A stretch of DNA of 20,696 nucleotides from a virus: IMG/VR virus record IMGVR_UViG_3300035438_000136, positions 1-20,696 of that record, one strand, 5' to 3'. Under the pieces are notes generated by a model. The model searched no databases, was not told the DNA's origin, and saw only the letters and a program-made list of their open reading frames with translations. Below are positions 7,526 to 13,427 of this stretch, piece after piece. The first letter of the stretch is position 1; every line of letters begins with the position of its first letter. Both the position numbers and the translations under genes were made by a program.

Positions 7526-7590
7526 TACTCTTTTAGTACTGCGTCGAATGAGCGGAGCCGCCTTCGATGTTGCTGTGTACGGAGCCGTAC
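7524..7590 (+). promoter_or_regulatory. Three consecutive hairpins in the capsid gene leader
   Basis: Within the 133-base gap before the capsid gene, three inverted repeats follow one another. (1) AGTACT-cttttt-type loop-AGTACT at 7524-7540 (6-bp stem, loop CTTTT), overlapping the protease stop. (2) TCGAA at 7544-7548 with TTCGA at 7563-7567, enclosing GCGG/CCGC at 7552-7555 and 7558-7561. (3) GTACGG/CCGTAC at 7577-7582 and 7585-7590. Hairpins 2 and 3 share the core CGGAGCCG. None has a following T-run, so they do not look like terminators. They may be a translation or RNA-stability leader for the most highly expressed gene. The rest of the gap (7591-7640) shows no convincing promoter. Confidence 0.5.
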
Positions 7591-7640
7591 CAGGTTTAAG
7601 TTAAATCCCTGCGTATCCAAACACTCAACATCATCCCTAC

Positions 7641-7651
7641 GGGGAGAAGGA
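7641..7651 (+). promoter_or_regulatory. Strong ribosome binding site of the capsid gene
   Basis: GGGGAGAAGGA lies 7 bases before the capsid ATG at 7659. It is one of the best Shine-Dalgarno sequences in the window, as expected for the major capsid gene. Confidence 0.7.
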
Positions 7652-7658
7652 AACACTC

Positions 7659-8837
7659 ATGAAAGAATATATTGACCGTCAGGTTGAGATTCGCAATCGT
7701 GCATGGAATGAAGCCAAGGCAATCTTGGATCAGGCCACCGCAGAGAAGCGTGACCTCTCAGCAGAAGAAACCCAAACCTACGAGCGAATCTCGAAGGAAT
7801 TGGATGAGCGTGCACAGACCATCTCGAAGCTTCGTGAAGACGAAGCTCGTGAATTGCGTATGGACTCAGCAACCCGTGAAATCGCCGACCAGGTTCGTCC
7901 TGTTGCCGGTGCACCAGTAAACGATGACATCACAAGTCTTCGTTCATTGTTCACAGGTGAGAAGCGCAGCCATTCATTTGAGAAGCGTGACATCTTGAAG
8001 TCAAGCACAGGTTCACCAGTTCCAACATCGTTCTACGATCAAGTAATCATGCGTGCACGTTTGACCGCACCAGTACTTGAGACTTCAACTGTGTTGAACA
8101 CCACAGGTGGCGAAAACCTTCAAATCCCATCGTTGTCGACCTACTCGGTTGGAACGGTAACTGGCGAAGGTTCAGCAATCGGAGAATCCGATCCTGTATT
8201 CAACTCGTTCATCACCTTGTCAGCATTCAAGTTCAGCTTCATCACGCAGGTTTCAACCGAACTGCTTGAAGACTCTGGCGTTGACATGTTGTCATTCTTG
8301 GGTGACCAGGTTGGTAACGCACTCGGATTCGCAGTTGGTTCAGCATTGACTGTTGGTTCTGGTACGGACACCGCAAACGGAATCGTCACCGCGTCAAGCG
8401 TTGGTGGTACCGCAGGCACCGCAACAGCGTTCACCGCAGACAACCTCATCGACCTTGTTTACAGCCTTGATGGTGCAGCTCGTCTGCTCCCAGGTTGTGG
8501 ATTCATGATGAACGGCAAGTCAATCGGTCAGGTTCGAAAGCTGAAAGACACCGCGGGGAACTTCGTTTTCGCGCCAAGTTTGTCAGCTGACGCACGTGAC
8601 ATGTTGCTTGGTAAGCCAATCTACGAAAACCCTTCAATGGTTGACGTAGCATCTGGCACCAAGTCGGTCATCTTCGGTCACCTACCTTCGTACTTCGTAC
8701 GCACGGTGGGCGGATTGCGACTTGATCGTTCGGACGATTATGCCTTCAACCAAGGCTTAATCAGTTTCCGTGCATCATTTAGGTGCGACGGAGATTTGCC
8801 ACAAACTTCACATATCAAGCATTTATTGCAACCATAA
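7659..8837 (+). CDS. Major capsid protein (HK97 fold)
   Basis: A 392-aa shell protein. Residues 1-75 are a charged, helical delta domain (EIRNRAWNEAKAILDQA, ERISKELDERAQTISKLRED) that acts as an internal scaffold and would be removed by the upstream protease, probably between about residues 90 and 115. The rest follows the HK97 fold order: N-arm, TSFYDQVIMRARLTAPVLE (about 122-140), E-loop region NLQIPSLSTYSVGTVTGEGSAI, spine-helix region TQVSTELLEDSGVDMLSFLGDQVG, and a C-terminal P/A domain with CGFMMNGKSIGQVRKLKD, GKPIYENPSM and FGHLPSYFVRTVGGLRLDRSDD. The length is typical. It has its own strong ribosome site and a structured leader, and an intrinsic terminator downstream, consistent with a heavily expressed transcript ending here. 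Confidence 0.95.
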   Translation: MKEYIDRQVEIRNRAWNEAKAILDQATAEKRDLSAEETQTYERISKELDERAQTISKLREDEARELRMDSATREIADQVRPVAGAPVNDDITSLRSLFTGEKRSHSFEKRDILKSSTGSPVPTSFYDQVIMRARLTAPVLETSTVLNTTGGENLQIPSLSTYSVGTVTGEGSAIGESDPVFNSFITLSAFKFSFITQVSTELLEDSGVDMLSFLGDQVGNALGFAVGSALTVGSGTDTANGIVTASSVGGTAGTATAFTADNLIDLVYSLDGAARLLPGCGFMMNGKSIGQVRKLKDTAGNFVFAPSLSADARDMLLGKPIYENPSMVDVASGTKSVIFGHLPSYFVRTVGGLRLDRSDDYAFNQGLISFRASFRCDGDLPQTSHIKHLLQP

Positions 8838-8852
8838 GTTGAAGGTAGTGCA

Positions 8853-8870
8853 ACCGATAGCAATGTCGGT
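8853..8870 (+). other. GNRA-tetraloop hairpin after the capsid stop
   Basis: ACCGATA (8853-8859), loop GCAA, TGTCGGT (8864-8870): a 7-bp stem (one G-U pair) closed by a GNRA tetraloop. It sits between the capsid stop and the terminator. Such a 3'-UTR hairpin could protect the capsid mRNA from 3' exonucleases; that role is inferred. Confidence 0.5.
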
Positions 8871-8877
8871 GTAAGTT

Positions 8878-8924
8878 TGAGGGTAGGCCAAACACGCAGG
8901 GTGGCCTACCCTCATTTCTTTTTT
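8878..8924 (+). terminator. Intrinsic terminator after the capsid gene
   Basis: TGAGGGTAGGCC (8878-8889) pairs perfectly with GGCCTACCCTCA (8903-8914), a 12-bp stem with a 13-nt loop, followed directly by tttctttttt (8915-8924). This is a textbook rho-independent terminator and the strongest in the window. Its loop also pairs with sequence downstream (see the pseudoknot entry). Confidence 0.9.
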
Positions 8925-8934
8925 ATACCCTGCG
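8878..8934 (+). promoter_or_regulatory. Possible H-type RNA pseudoknot formed by the terminator loop
   Basis: Loop bases CGCAGGGT (8895-8902) are exactly complementary to ACCCTGCG (8927-8934), just past the T-tract. The loop strand directly abuts the 3' arm of the 12-bp stem (no spacer), so the two helices could stack coaxially. The connecting segments are 5 nt (8890-8894) and 12 nt (8915-8926, U-rich), lengths compatible with an H-type pseudoknot. The second helix ends 8 bases before AGGAG at 8943-8947. It may tune read-through or translation of the glycosyltransferase genes. This is inferred from pairing only. Confidence 0.4.
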
Positions 8935-8950
8935 ACCTGCGAAGGAGAGA

Positions 8951-10267
8951 ATGGTGGGAAAGAATGCTGGTAATAATCAAAAACACTCCGGTCGAGTTAC
9001 CAGAGCTGGAGGCAGAGATATTGCTCCGGTGGGGAGTAGCCAACTTGCCAGAGCAAGCAGACCTTCCAATTCCGAATCGTTACGAATCCTCTGGTACTCG
9101 AACGCCCCGTTCGCGCCAACTGGTTACGGAACCCAAACAGCGCAAGTCGTCCAAAGGCTCATCAAACAAAAACACGAAGTAGCGATTCATGCGATGTACG
9201 GCATCGAGGGTATGGCTTCGATGTGGAATGGGATAAAACTTTATCCGCGTGGAATGTCACCATATTCCGATGATGTGCTTGTTGCGCATTGGATGGATTG
9301 GGCTAACGGTAATCGTGATATTCCTGCGATGTTGATGACGTTGTTTGATGTGTGGGTATTGAAGTCACCATCATTGGATCAGGTACCGAACATTGCTTCG
9401 TGGGTTCCTATCGATCATGCGCCTTGCCCGCCTGCTGTGGTTGAGTGGTGTAAGCGTCCGAATGTGAAACCGATTGCTATGTCTAAGTTTGGTTTGGATA
9501 TGTTGCAGAATGCTGGGGTGGATGCGTTGTATGCGCCTCATGCGTTTGAGGATGTGTTTGTTCCTACACCGAAGTTGAATAACAGTCGTGGTGAGTTCAC
9601 CGGTAGGGAGTTGATGGAGGTGGATGAGGACAGGTTTGTGGTCATGATGAATGCTGCGAACAAAGGTCAGAATCCTTCACGGAAATCTTTTGGTGAGAAC
9701 ATTTTGGCGTTCGCTATTTTCGCTCAAGACCGTCCTGATGCTTTGCTGTATCTGCACACGGAACGTGATGGTGCGATGGGTGGTATCAACCTTGTTCATT
9801 TGTTGGAGGCGTGTGGTGTGAAGCCTGAGCAGTACAAGATTGTTGACCCGTATGCGTATCGGACTGGTTTCCCTCAGCAAGCGTTGGCTGCGTTGTACAC
9901 CGCTTCGGATGTGCTGTTGGCTTGCTCGATGGGTGAGGGTTTCGGTATCCCTGTTATCGAGGCGCAAGCCTGCGGTACACGGGTCATCGTTTCTGATTAC
10001 ACGGCACAACCTGAGTTGGTTGGGGTTGGGTCAGCTGTGGCGATTCAGCCGTTCTGGGATAGCCATCAGAAGTCTTGGTTCTGCACCCCACAGGTGCCAT
10101 CAATCGTAGAGGCTCTGATTGAGGCCTACGAAGCCCCCAGAGGCGTGTCAGACGAGGCTGTGGCCTTTGCTGACCAATACAGGGCAGACAAGGTGTATGA
10201 CGCTTACTGGAAGCCAATCATGAAGGAGTTGTCGGAATGGTGCCAGTCATCATCGTCCCCGTCCTAA
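8951..10267 (+). CDS. GT4-family glycosyltransferase
   Basis: A 438-aa GT-B retaining glycosyltransferase that would transfer a sugar from an activated donor. The N-terminal Rossmann half begins LRILWYSNAPFAPTGYGTQT (about residues 44-63). The donor half has VDPYAYRTGFPQQALAALYTASDVLLACS, then GEGFGIPVIEAQACG, which carries the E-x7-E motif of GT4 enzymes, and TRVIVSDYTAQPELV. Homologues normally start within a few residues of the LRIL strand. Here about 43 unusual residues (Asn/Ser/Arg-rich) precede it, so the start is uncertain: ATG 8951 has AGGAG only 3 bases upstream, and GTG 9029 is an alternative with no good site. Another frame across 8964-9182 looks more protein-like (next entry). It is followed by two more sugar-related genes, which suggests glycosylation of virion proteins or of the host surface. 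Confidence 0.85.
   Translation: MVGKNAGNNQKHSGRVTRAGGRDIAPVGSSQLARASRPSNSESLRILWYSNAPFAPTGYGTQTAQVVQRLIKQKHEVAIHAMYGIEGMASMWNGIKLYPRGMSPYSDDVLVAHWMDWANGNRDIPAMLMTLFDVWVLKSPSLDQVPNIASWVPIDHAPCPPAVVEWCKRPNVKPIAMSKFGLDMLQNAGVDALYAPHAFEDVFVPTPKLNNSRGEFTGRELMEVDEDRFVVMMNAANKGQNPSRKSFGENILAFAIFAQDRPDALLYLHTERDGAMGGINLVHLLEACGVKPEQYKIVDPYAYRTGFPQQALAALYTASDVLLACSMGEGFGIPVIEAQACGTRVIVSDYTAQPELVGVGSAVAIQPFWDSHQKSWFCTPQVPSIVEALIEAYEAPRGVSDEAVAFADQYRADKVYDAYWKPIMKELSEWCQSSSSPS
8964..9182 (+). CDS. Possible overlapping small gene (72 aa)
   Basis: ATG 8964 opens a frame different from the glycosyltransferase and runs 72 codons to TAG 9182. Its first 35 residues look like a genuine folded protein: MLVIIKNTPVELPELEAEIL followed by LRWGVANLPEQADLP. 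The pattern 'V.IKN.PV.LPE.EAE.LL..GVA.LPE' resembles the short proteins often coded just after the capsid gene in siphoviruses. The tail is Ser/Lys/Arg-rich and lies over the start of the conserved glycosyltransferase sequence. Either the two genes truly overlap by more than 100 bases, or the small gene is a remnant joined to the glycosyltransferase after an insertion or deletion. No strong ribosome site is placed correctly; AGGAG is 16 bases away. Confidence 0.45.
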   Translation: MLVIIKNTPVELPELEAEILLRWGVANLPEQADLPIPNRYESSGTRTPRSRQLVTEPKQRKSSKGSSNKNTK

Positions 10268-10902
10268 ACAGGTATGACCTTTTAGAGCGTTGTTTGCAAT
10301 CCATCGATTATGACGTGGAGACACTCATCGTCATTGACAACGGCGGGCAGTCAACACTTCACGACTGGCCTTGGGTCATTGACCGTCGCCATGTCAAGAA
10401 CTATCACGTCTGGTCAATGCCAACGAACCTTGGTGTCGCGCCATCGTGGAACTTAGGCATCAAAGCAACGCCTCACGCTGACGGTTGGATACTGCTCAAC
10501 TCCGATGCGTACTTTGAGCCTGGACAGTTAGAAGTTTTCTACAAGGATTGCCAGCCTGATTCGGTGACGTTGACTGAGGCTCAGCCTGGTTGGTGTTGTG
10601 CGTGGGTTGGGTCTGAGGTGGTGGCAAAGGTTGGGTTGTTTTCGGAATGTTATGTTCCCGCATATTTTGAGGACAACGATTTTGAGGAACGTGCGAAGCG
10701 GGTGAATATCCCGTTCTGGACTTCTGATGCTCGAATCCGTCACGACAATTCTTCAACGATTAACTCGGCACCAGAGTTAGGGGAACGCAACGCTAAGAGC
10801 TTCGCATCGAATGCTGCGCTTCATGCGATGCGATGGCAGTCAGGTTTGCCTGATGCGGGTCATTGGGATTTAACAAGGAGAAGGGATTTGGGATGGGACT
10901 AA
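10237..10902 (+). CDS. GT2-family glycosyltransferase
   Basis: A 221-aa GT-A inverting glycosyltransferase, rhamnosyltransferase-like. In order: the opening strand VIIVPVLNRYDLLERCLQSI (residues 4-23), then VETLIVIDNGG, NLGVAPSWNLGIK (the N-x-G substrate loop), WILLNSDAYF with the SDA version of the DxD metal motif, and YVPAYFEDNDFEERAKR, the conserved ED-x-D-xxx-R segment with the likely catalytic base. At 221 aa it is a single compact catalytic domain with no membrane segment. ATG 10237 has AAGGAG 8 bases upstream (10223-10228) and overlaps the end of the GT4 gene by 31 bases, so the two are coupled. The donor and acceptor cannot be read from sequence. Capsid or tail-tube glycosylation by phage-coded enzymes is known in some mycobacteriophages and is the most natural hypothesis here. 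Confidence 0.85.
   Translation: MVPVIIVPVLNRYDLLERCLQSIDYDVETLIVIDNGGQSTLHDWPWVIDRRHVKNYHVWSMPTNLGVAPSWNLGIKATPHADGWILLNSDAYFEPGQLEVFYKDCQPDSVTLTEAQPGWCCAWVGSEVVAKVGLFSECYVPAYFEDNDFEERAKRVNIPFWTSDARIRHDNSSTINSAPELGERNAKSFASNAALHAMRWQSGLPDAGHWDLTRRRDLGWD
10875..10885 (+). promoter_or_regulatory. Ribosome binding site that fixes the DUF115-like gene start
   Basis: AAGGAGAAGGG at 10875-10885 lies 7 bases before ATG 10893. This favours 10893 over an in-frame TTG at 10863, which would place the ribosome site inside the coding sequence. Confidence 0.6.
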
Positions 10903-11558
10903 GAGAATACGACCCGATGGATGATTATGAGAATCTTCACGAAGGCGAAACGATTTATGTTCTTGGCTCAGGTGCAACACTCGACTATCTGACACCAGAC
11001 TTCTTTGACGACAAGCTGACGATTGCAGTCAACTTTGTTGGCTCGGTGTTCGGGTTGAAGGGTTACTACTGTTTCAGCCATTATCACGAAGACTCAAAGC
11101 ATGAAGCCATGCAGGATGAGTGCATCGCAGTCTTCACCCCGTTGAAAGAACATGGGACTGATGCAGAGTTCCAAGGGTTCATGCCAAAGATTGTGACGTT
11201 CGGTACGCGCACCGGCAGACCAGGTACGTCGTTCAACCCACATGACAAGGATTGGCCTGTTGAGTGTGACCAGTTGACTATTGGGTCTTCGAGCATTCAT
11301 GGGGCGATGCACTTGGCGGCTTATATGGGGGCGAAGTTCATTGTGTTGGTTGGGGCTGATTGTGGTCAGTTGGGTGGTAAGGACAGGGTTGATGGTTATG
11401 TTGCTGGCGATACGCATTGGGCTTTGTATGAGCAACATCTTCGGGACATGAAGCAACGGTTGTGGGATGTGTATTCGTGTCAGGTGTATTCGTTGAATCC
11501 GTTTGTGAACTACAGCCTTGAGGGTGTGCAGTATCGGGGTACTGCGTCAATCAACTAG
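10893..11558 (+). CDS. DUF115 / MptE-like sugar-modifying protein (sialyltransferase-like fold)
   Basis: A 221-aa protein whose start overlaps the GT2 stop by 10 bases. Residues about 20-38 read TIYVLGSGATLDYLTPDFF, a nucleotide-binding style loop (GSGATLD, 25-31). Near the C-terminus, TIGSSSIHGAMHLAAYMGAKF followed by IVLVGADCG is close to the conserved end of DUF115/MptE-like proteins (G-S...A..LA..MG.K.IIL.G.D). That family includes proteins of sugar modification, such as Maf-type flagellin glycosylation factors, and of pterin biosynthesis. The assignment is from motif memory. Context with two glycosyltransferases supports a sugar-transfer or sugar-handling role rather than pterin synthesis. 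No membrane segment is seen. It ends 12 bases before the connector gene. Confidence 0.6.
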   Translation: MGLREYDPMDDYENLHEGETIYVLGSGATLDYLTPDFFDDKLTIAVNFVGSVFGLKGYYCFSHYHEDSKHEAMQDECIAVFTPLKEHGTDAEFQGFMPKIVTFGTRTGRPGTSFNPHDKDWPVECDQLTIGSSSIHGAMHLAAYMGAKFIVLVGADCGQLGGKDRVDGYVAGDTHWALYEQHLRDMKQRLWDVYSCQVYSLNPFVNYSLEGVQYRGTASIN

Positions 11559-11570
11559 AATCAGGACACC

Positions 11571-12197
11571 ATGACGATTAACCAAGGCTACGCCACACGC
11601 AATCAGGTTAAGGCAGCTCTACGCATCGGGGTTGGCGACACCCTTGATGATGATTTGATTGACAACTGTGTTGGTGCAGCGTCGCGTTTGATTGATGGTT
11701 ATTGCAACCGTCGTTTCTGGCAGACAGGCACAGCAGAAGCACGGGTCTATCAGGCTGAGGATTCGTTCTACTGTTCCATTGACGATATTGCTGGGACAGC
11801 GTTGACGTTGAAAACTTCTACTCAGGCTGACGGAACTTTTGATTTGCAATGGAGTCGTTCGGATTACCAGTTGGAACCGTTGAACGGAAACCTTGACGGG
11901 TTGACGTGGAGTTACGACAAGATTCGTGCTGTTGGCGATTATCTGTTCCCAACAGTTAACGCAAATTATGGTGAGCAGGCTTTGGTTCAGGTGACCGCTG
12001 TGTTCGGTTGGCCTTCGGTGCCGGAGCCAGTAACACAGGCAACGATCATTCAGGCTTCACGCATCTTCAAACGCTACGACTCGCCTCTTGGTGTGGCTGG
12101 GTTTGGTGACTTGGGTGCTATTCGTGTATCTCGATTCCTTGACCCTGATATGGCTCAGTTGGTTGAACCGTATCGTCGTATGCGGATTTTTGCGTGA
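11571..12197 (+). CDS. Head-tail connector protein (gp6-like)
   Basis: A 208-aa adaptor that binds below the portal and closes the filled head. The N-terminus has the expected helices: YATRNQVKAALRIGVGDTLDDDLIDNCVGAASRLIDGYCNRRFW (about 6-50), the signature of gp6-like connectors (L..LG...D..DD.L...I..AS..ID.YC.R.F). A beta-rich middle (AEARVYQAEDS, WSRSDYQLEPLNGN) and a closing helical part with VTQATIIQASRIFKRYDSPLG follow, also typical. ATG 11571 has AGGA about 5 bases upstream. The stop TGA overlaps the GTG start of the next gene. In simpler HK97-like phages this gene comes directly after the capsid gene; here three sugar genes intervene. Confidence 0.85.
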   Translation: MTINQGYATRNQVKAALRIGVGDTLDDDLIDNCVGAASRLIDGYCNRRFWQTGTAEARVYQAEDSFYCSIDDIAGTALTLKTSTQADGTFDLQWSRSDYQLEPLNGNLDGLTWSYDKIRAVGDYLFPTVNANYGEQALVQVTAVFGWPSVPEPVTQATIIQASRIFKRYDSPLGVAGFGDLGAIRVSRFLDPDMAQLVEPYRRMRIFA

Positions 12198-12601
12198 GTT
12201 ACTCTGTCACCGATATCAAAACTGGTATCGCTAACGCTTTGACCACGATTCAGGGTTTGCGGGCTTACGCCCAGCAACCTGACAATGTGAACGCCCCGTT
12301 CGCTTGGCCTATGTTGGAATCAATTACCTACAACGGGGCTATGCGTGGCGGGTTGGTGACCCACATTTTCAATGTGTCTGTGGTTGTGGGTAGGTCTGCG
12401 GAGCGTTCCGCTCAGACGGCTTTGGATGGGTTTCTGTCGTATGACGGCACAACTTCGGTTCGTGCCGCGTTGGAAGCTGACCGCACTTTGGATGGGGTGG
12501 TGCAGAATTTGTTGGTTGAGTCTGCGTCGAATATCTCTACGATGGATGGCAACGATGCAACCTATTTGATGGTTGACTTCCGTGTGGTGGTGTACGCTTA
12601 G
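12194..12601 (+). CDS. Tail terminator / neck-like protein
   Basis: A 135-aa protein with a GTG start at 12194 overlapping the connector stop by 4 bases (GTGA). It starts with an amphipathic helix, YSVTDIKTGIANALTTIQGL, followed by strands such as LVTHIFNVSVVVGRSAER, the segment SVRAALEADRTLDGVVQNLL and a final strand YLMVDFRVVVYA. This helix-strand layout matches siphovirus tail terminator or tail-completion proteins: an N-terminal helix, then 'F.V.V.VGR......Q..LD.L', 'SI..AL..D.TL.G.V', and a C-terminal strand. It probably caps the tail tube and joins it to the connector. The position between connector and tail tube genes agrees. Confidence 0.7.
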   Translation: MSYSVTDIKTGIANALTTIQGLRAYAQQPDNVNAPFAWPMLESITYNGAMRGGLVTHIFNVSVVVGRSAERSAQTALDGFLSYDGTTSVRAALEADRTLDGVVQNLLVESASNISTMDGNDATYLMVDFRVVVYA

Positions 12602-12631
12602 TTGATACGCATTCCTGCGAGCGTGTATAGT
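12602..12631 (+). promoter_or_regulatory. Promoter of the major tail protein gene
   Basis: TTGATA (12602-12607), an 18-base spacer and TATAGT (12626-12631): each box matches the housekeeping consensus at five of six positions. It starts directly after the stop of the previous gene. A small hairpin TGCC-GGAA-GGCA (12652-12663, GNRA loop) overlaps the ribosome site AGGAG (12663-12667), 8 bases before the ATG. This is the best promoter candidate in the window. Confidence 0.6.
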
Positions 12632-12675
12632 TTCATTAGTAAATCTTCGAGTGCCGGAAGGCAGGAGTCACAAAC

Positions 12676-13101
12676 ATGGCAAAGCAAGTTCTTACAAACG
12701 TGGCGGTTACCTTCGGTACAGCGAACACGGACATCACTTCTTATGTTGCATCGGTAACGCTCAACCTGTCCAAGGCTGAGGTTGCTACAACTAGTTTCGG
12801 TTCGTCTGGTGCGACAACTCGCATCGCAGGCCTTCAAGACAACTCGATCACACTTGAGTTGCATCAGGATTACCCAACGATTGAGAAATTGTTCTTTGAT
12901 GCTTGGAACGGTGGGACTGCTGTGCCTGTCACGGTGAAGCCAAACGGTACTGGTGCTGCTTCAAGCACAAACCCTTCGTTTGCGTTCAATGTGCTTCCTT
13001 TGACTTGGACACCTGTTGCTGGTGCTGTTGGCGATTTGGCAACTGCTTCAGTTACCTACCCAATCGATGGTGCTGTAACTAAGACTGGTACTGGCGCGTA
13101 A
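12676..13101 (+). CDS. Major tail protein (tail tube)
   Basis: A 141-aa tube-forming protein. The sequence fits the short lambda gpV / phi-TP901-like tube fold: NVAVTFGTANTDITSYVASVTLNLSKAEVATTSFG (about 8-42), the hallmark opening with 'DIS..V.SV......E...TT.FG', then TTRIAGLQDNSITLELHQDYP and IEKLFFDAWNGGTAVPVTVKPNGTGAASSTNPSFAFNVLPL, ending TASVTYPIDGAVTKTGTGA. The tail residues are Gly/Ala/Thr-rich. It has its own promoter and ribosome site, as expected for an abundant protein. The gene order tail tube, chaperones, tape measure is standard, except that a gp10-like gene and a primase-like gene intervene before the tape measure. Confidence 0.88.
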   Translation: MAKQVLTNVAVTFGTANTDITSYVASVTLNLSKAEVATTSFGSSGATTRIAGLQDNSITLELHQDYPTIEKLFFDAWNGGTAVPVTVKPNGTGAASSTNPSFAFNVLPLTWTPVAGAVGDLATASVTYPIDGAVTKTGTGA

Positions 13102-13136
13102 GTTTTCTAAGTAACCCTTAACCCTGCGGAGGACAA

Positions 13137-13427
13137 ATGAAAATAGCGTTAGAAGTAACGTCATCGTTAGATCAATCAAAGCGCACCATCATTGCTGCGT
13201 TCCCAGACTTCATCGCCTTTGAACAGAAGTTCAGTAAAAGCGTTGCGAAGTTTGAGGCTGAACTGACGCTCACCGATTTAGGTTTCTTGGCTTGGCATTC
13301 TGAGCATCGCACGAAACGTACTGGTTTAGATTTTGATTCGTGGATTAACGAGATTGAAGCATTGGAGTTGGGTAACCAAGCTGACGCTGTGATTGTCCCT
13401 TTGGAGATCAGTCAGCCCATTGGATGA
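13137..13427 (+). CDS. Tail assembly chaperone (G-type), upstream frame
   Basis: A 96-aa protein with a good ribosome site (GCGGAGGAC) before ATG 13137. It is predicted to bind the tape measure protein during tail tube assembly. The sequence begins MKIALEVTSSLDQSKRTIIA, then FPDFIAFEQKFSKSV, LTDLGFLAWHSEHRTKRTG and DFDSWINEIEALEL, which matches the familiar G-type chaperone pattern (...D...FE..........L..L.WLA......T...F..F......I). The zero-frame product ends at TGA 13425-13427. A minus-one slip at CCCTTTG (13397-13403) would add the downstream frame and give a fusion of about 136 aa ending at 13546. The stop also overlaps a possible independent ATG of the second frame (ATGA). Confidence 0.8.
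   Translation: MKIALEVTSSLDQSKRTIIAAFPDFIAFEQKFSKSVAKFEAELTLTDLGFLAWHSEHRTKRTGLDFDSWINEIEALELGNQADAVIVPLEISQPIG
13397..13403 (+). other. Minus-one ribosomal slippery site CCCTTTG
   Basis: In the zero frame the bases read C-CCT-TTG, an exact X-XXY-YYZ heptamer. A slip of one base backwards enters an open frame with no stop (GGA GAT CAG TCA GCC CAT TGG ATG) that leads into the second chaperone frame. A weak stem GATCA/TGATC (13406-13410 with 13425-13429) starts 3 bases downstream. A firmer 8-bp hairpin TACCTGTC/GACAGGTA (13433-13440 and 13447-13454) lies 29 bases downstream, rather far for a stimulator. Confidence 0.65.

Noticed and set aside
8915-8940. Promoter (TACCCT at 8926-8931) for the glycosyltransferase block
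   Set aside because: The region 17 bases upstream is the terminator arm and has no -35 resemblance; the TACCCT is better explained by the loop pairing.
8877-8963. TTG start at 8877 for the frame continuing to 9182
   Set aside because: This stretch is the terminator and leader; the part that looks like protein begins at ATG 8964.
11556-11562. TAGAATC at 11556 and again at 14820 as possible -10 boxes before the connector and tape measure genes
   Set aside because: Each TAG is the stop of the previous gene and no -35 box lies at a suitable distance.
13102-13136. Repeat taaccc-ttaaccc before the chaperone gene as an operator
   Set aside because: Only a short direct repeat in a 35-base leader; no inverted symmetry or second copy elsewhere.
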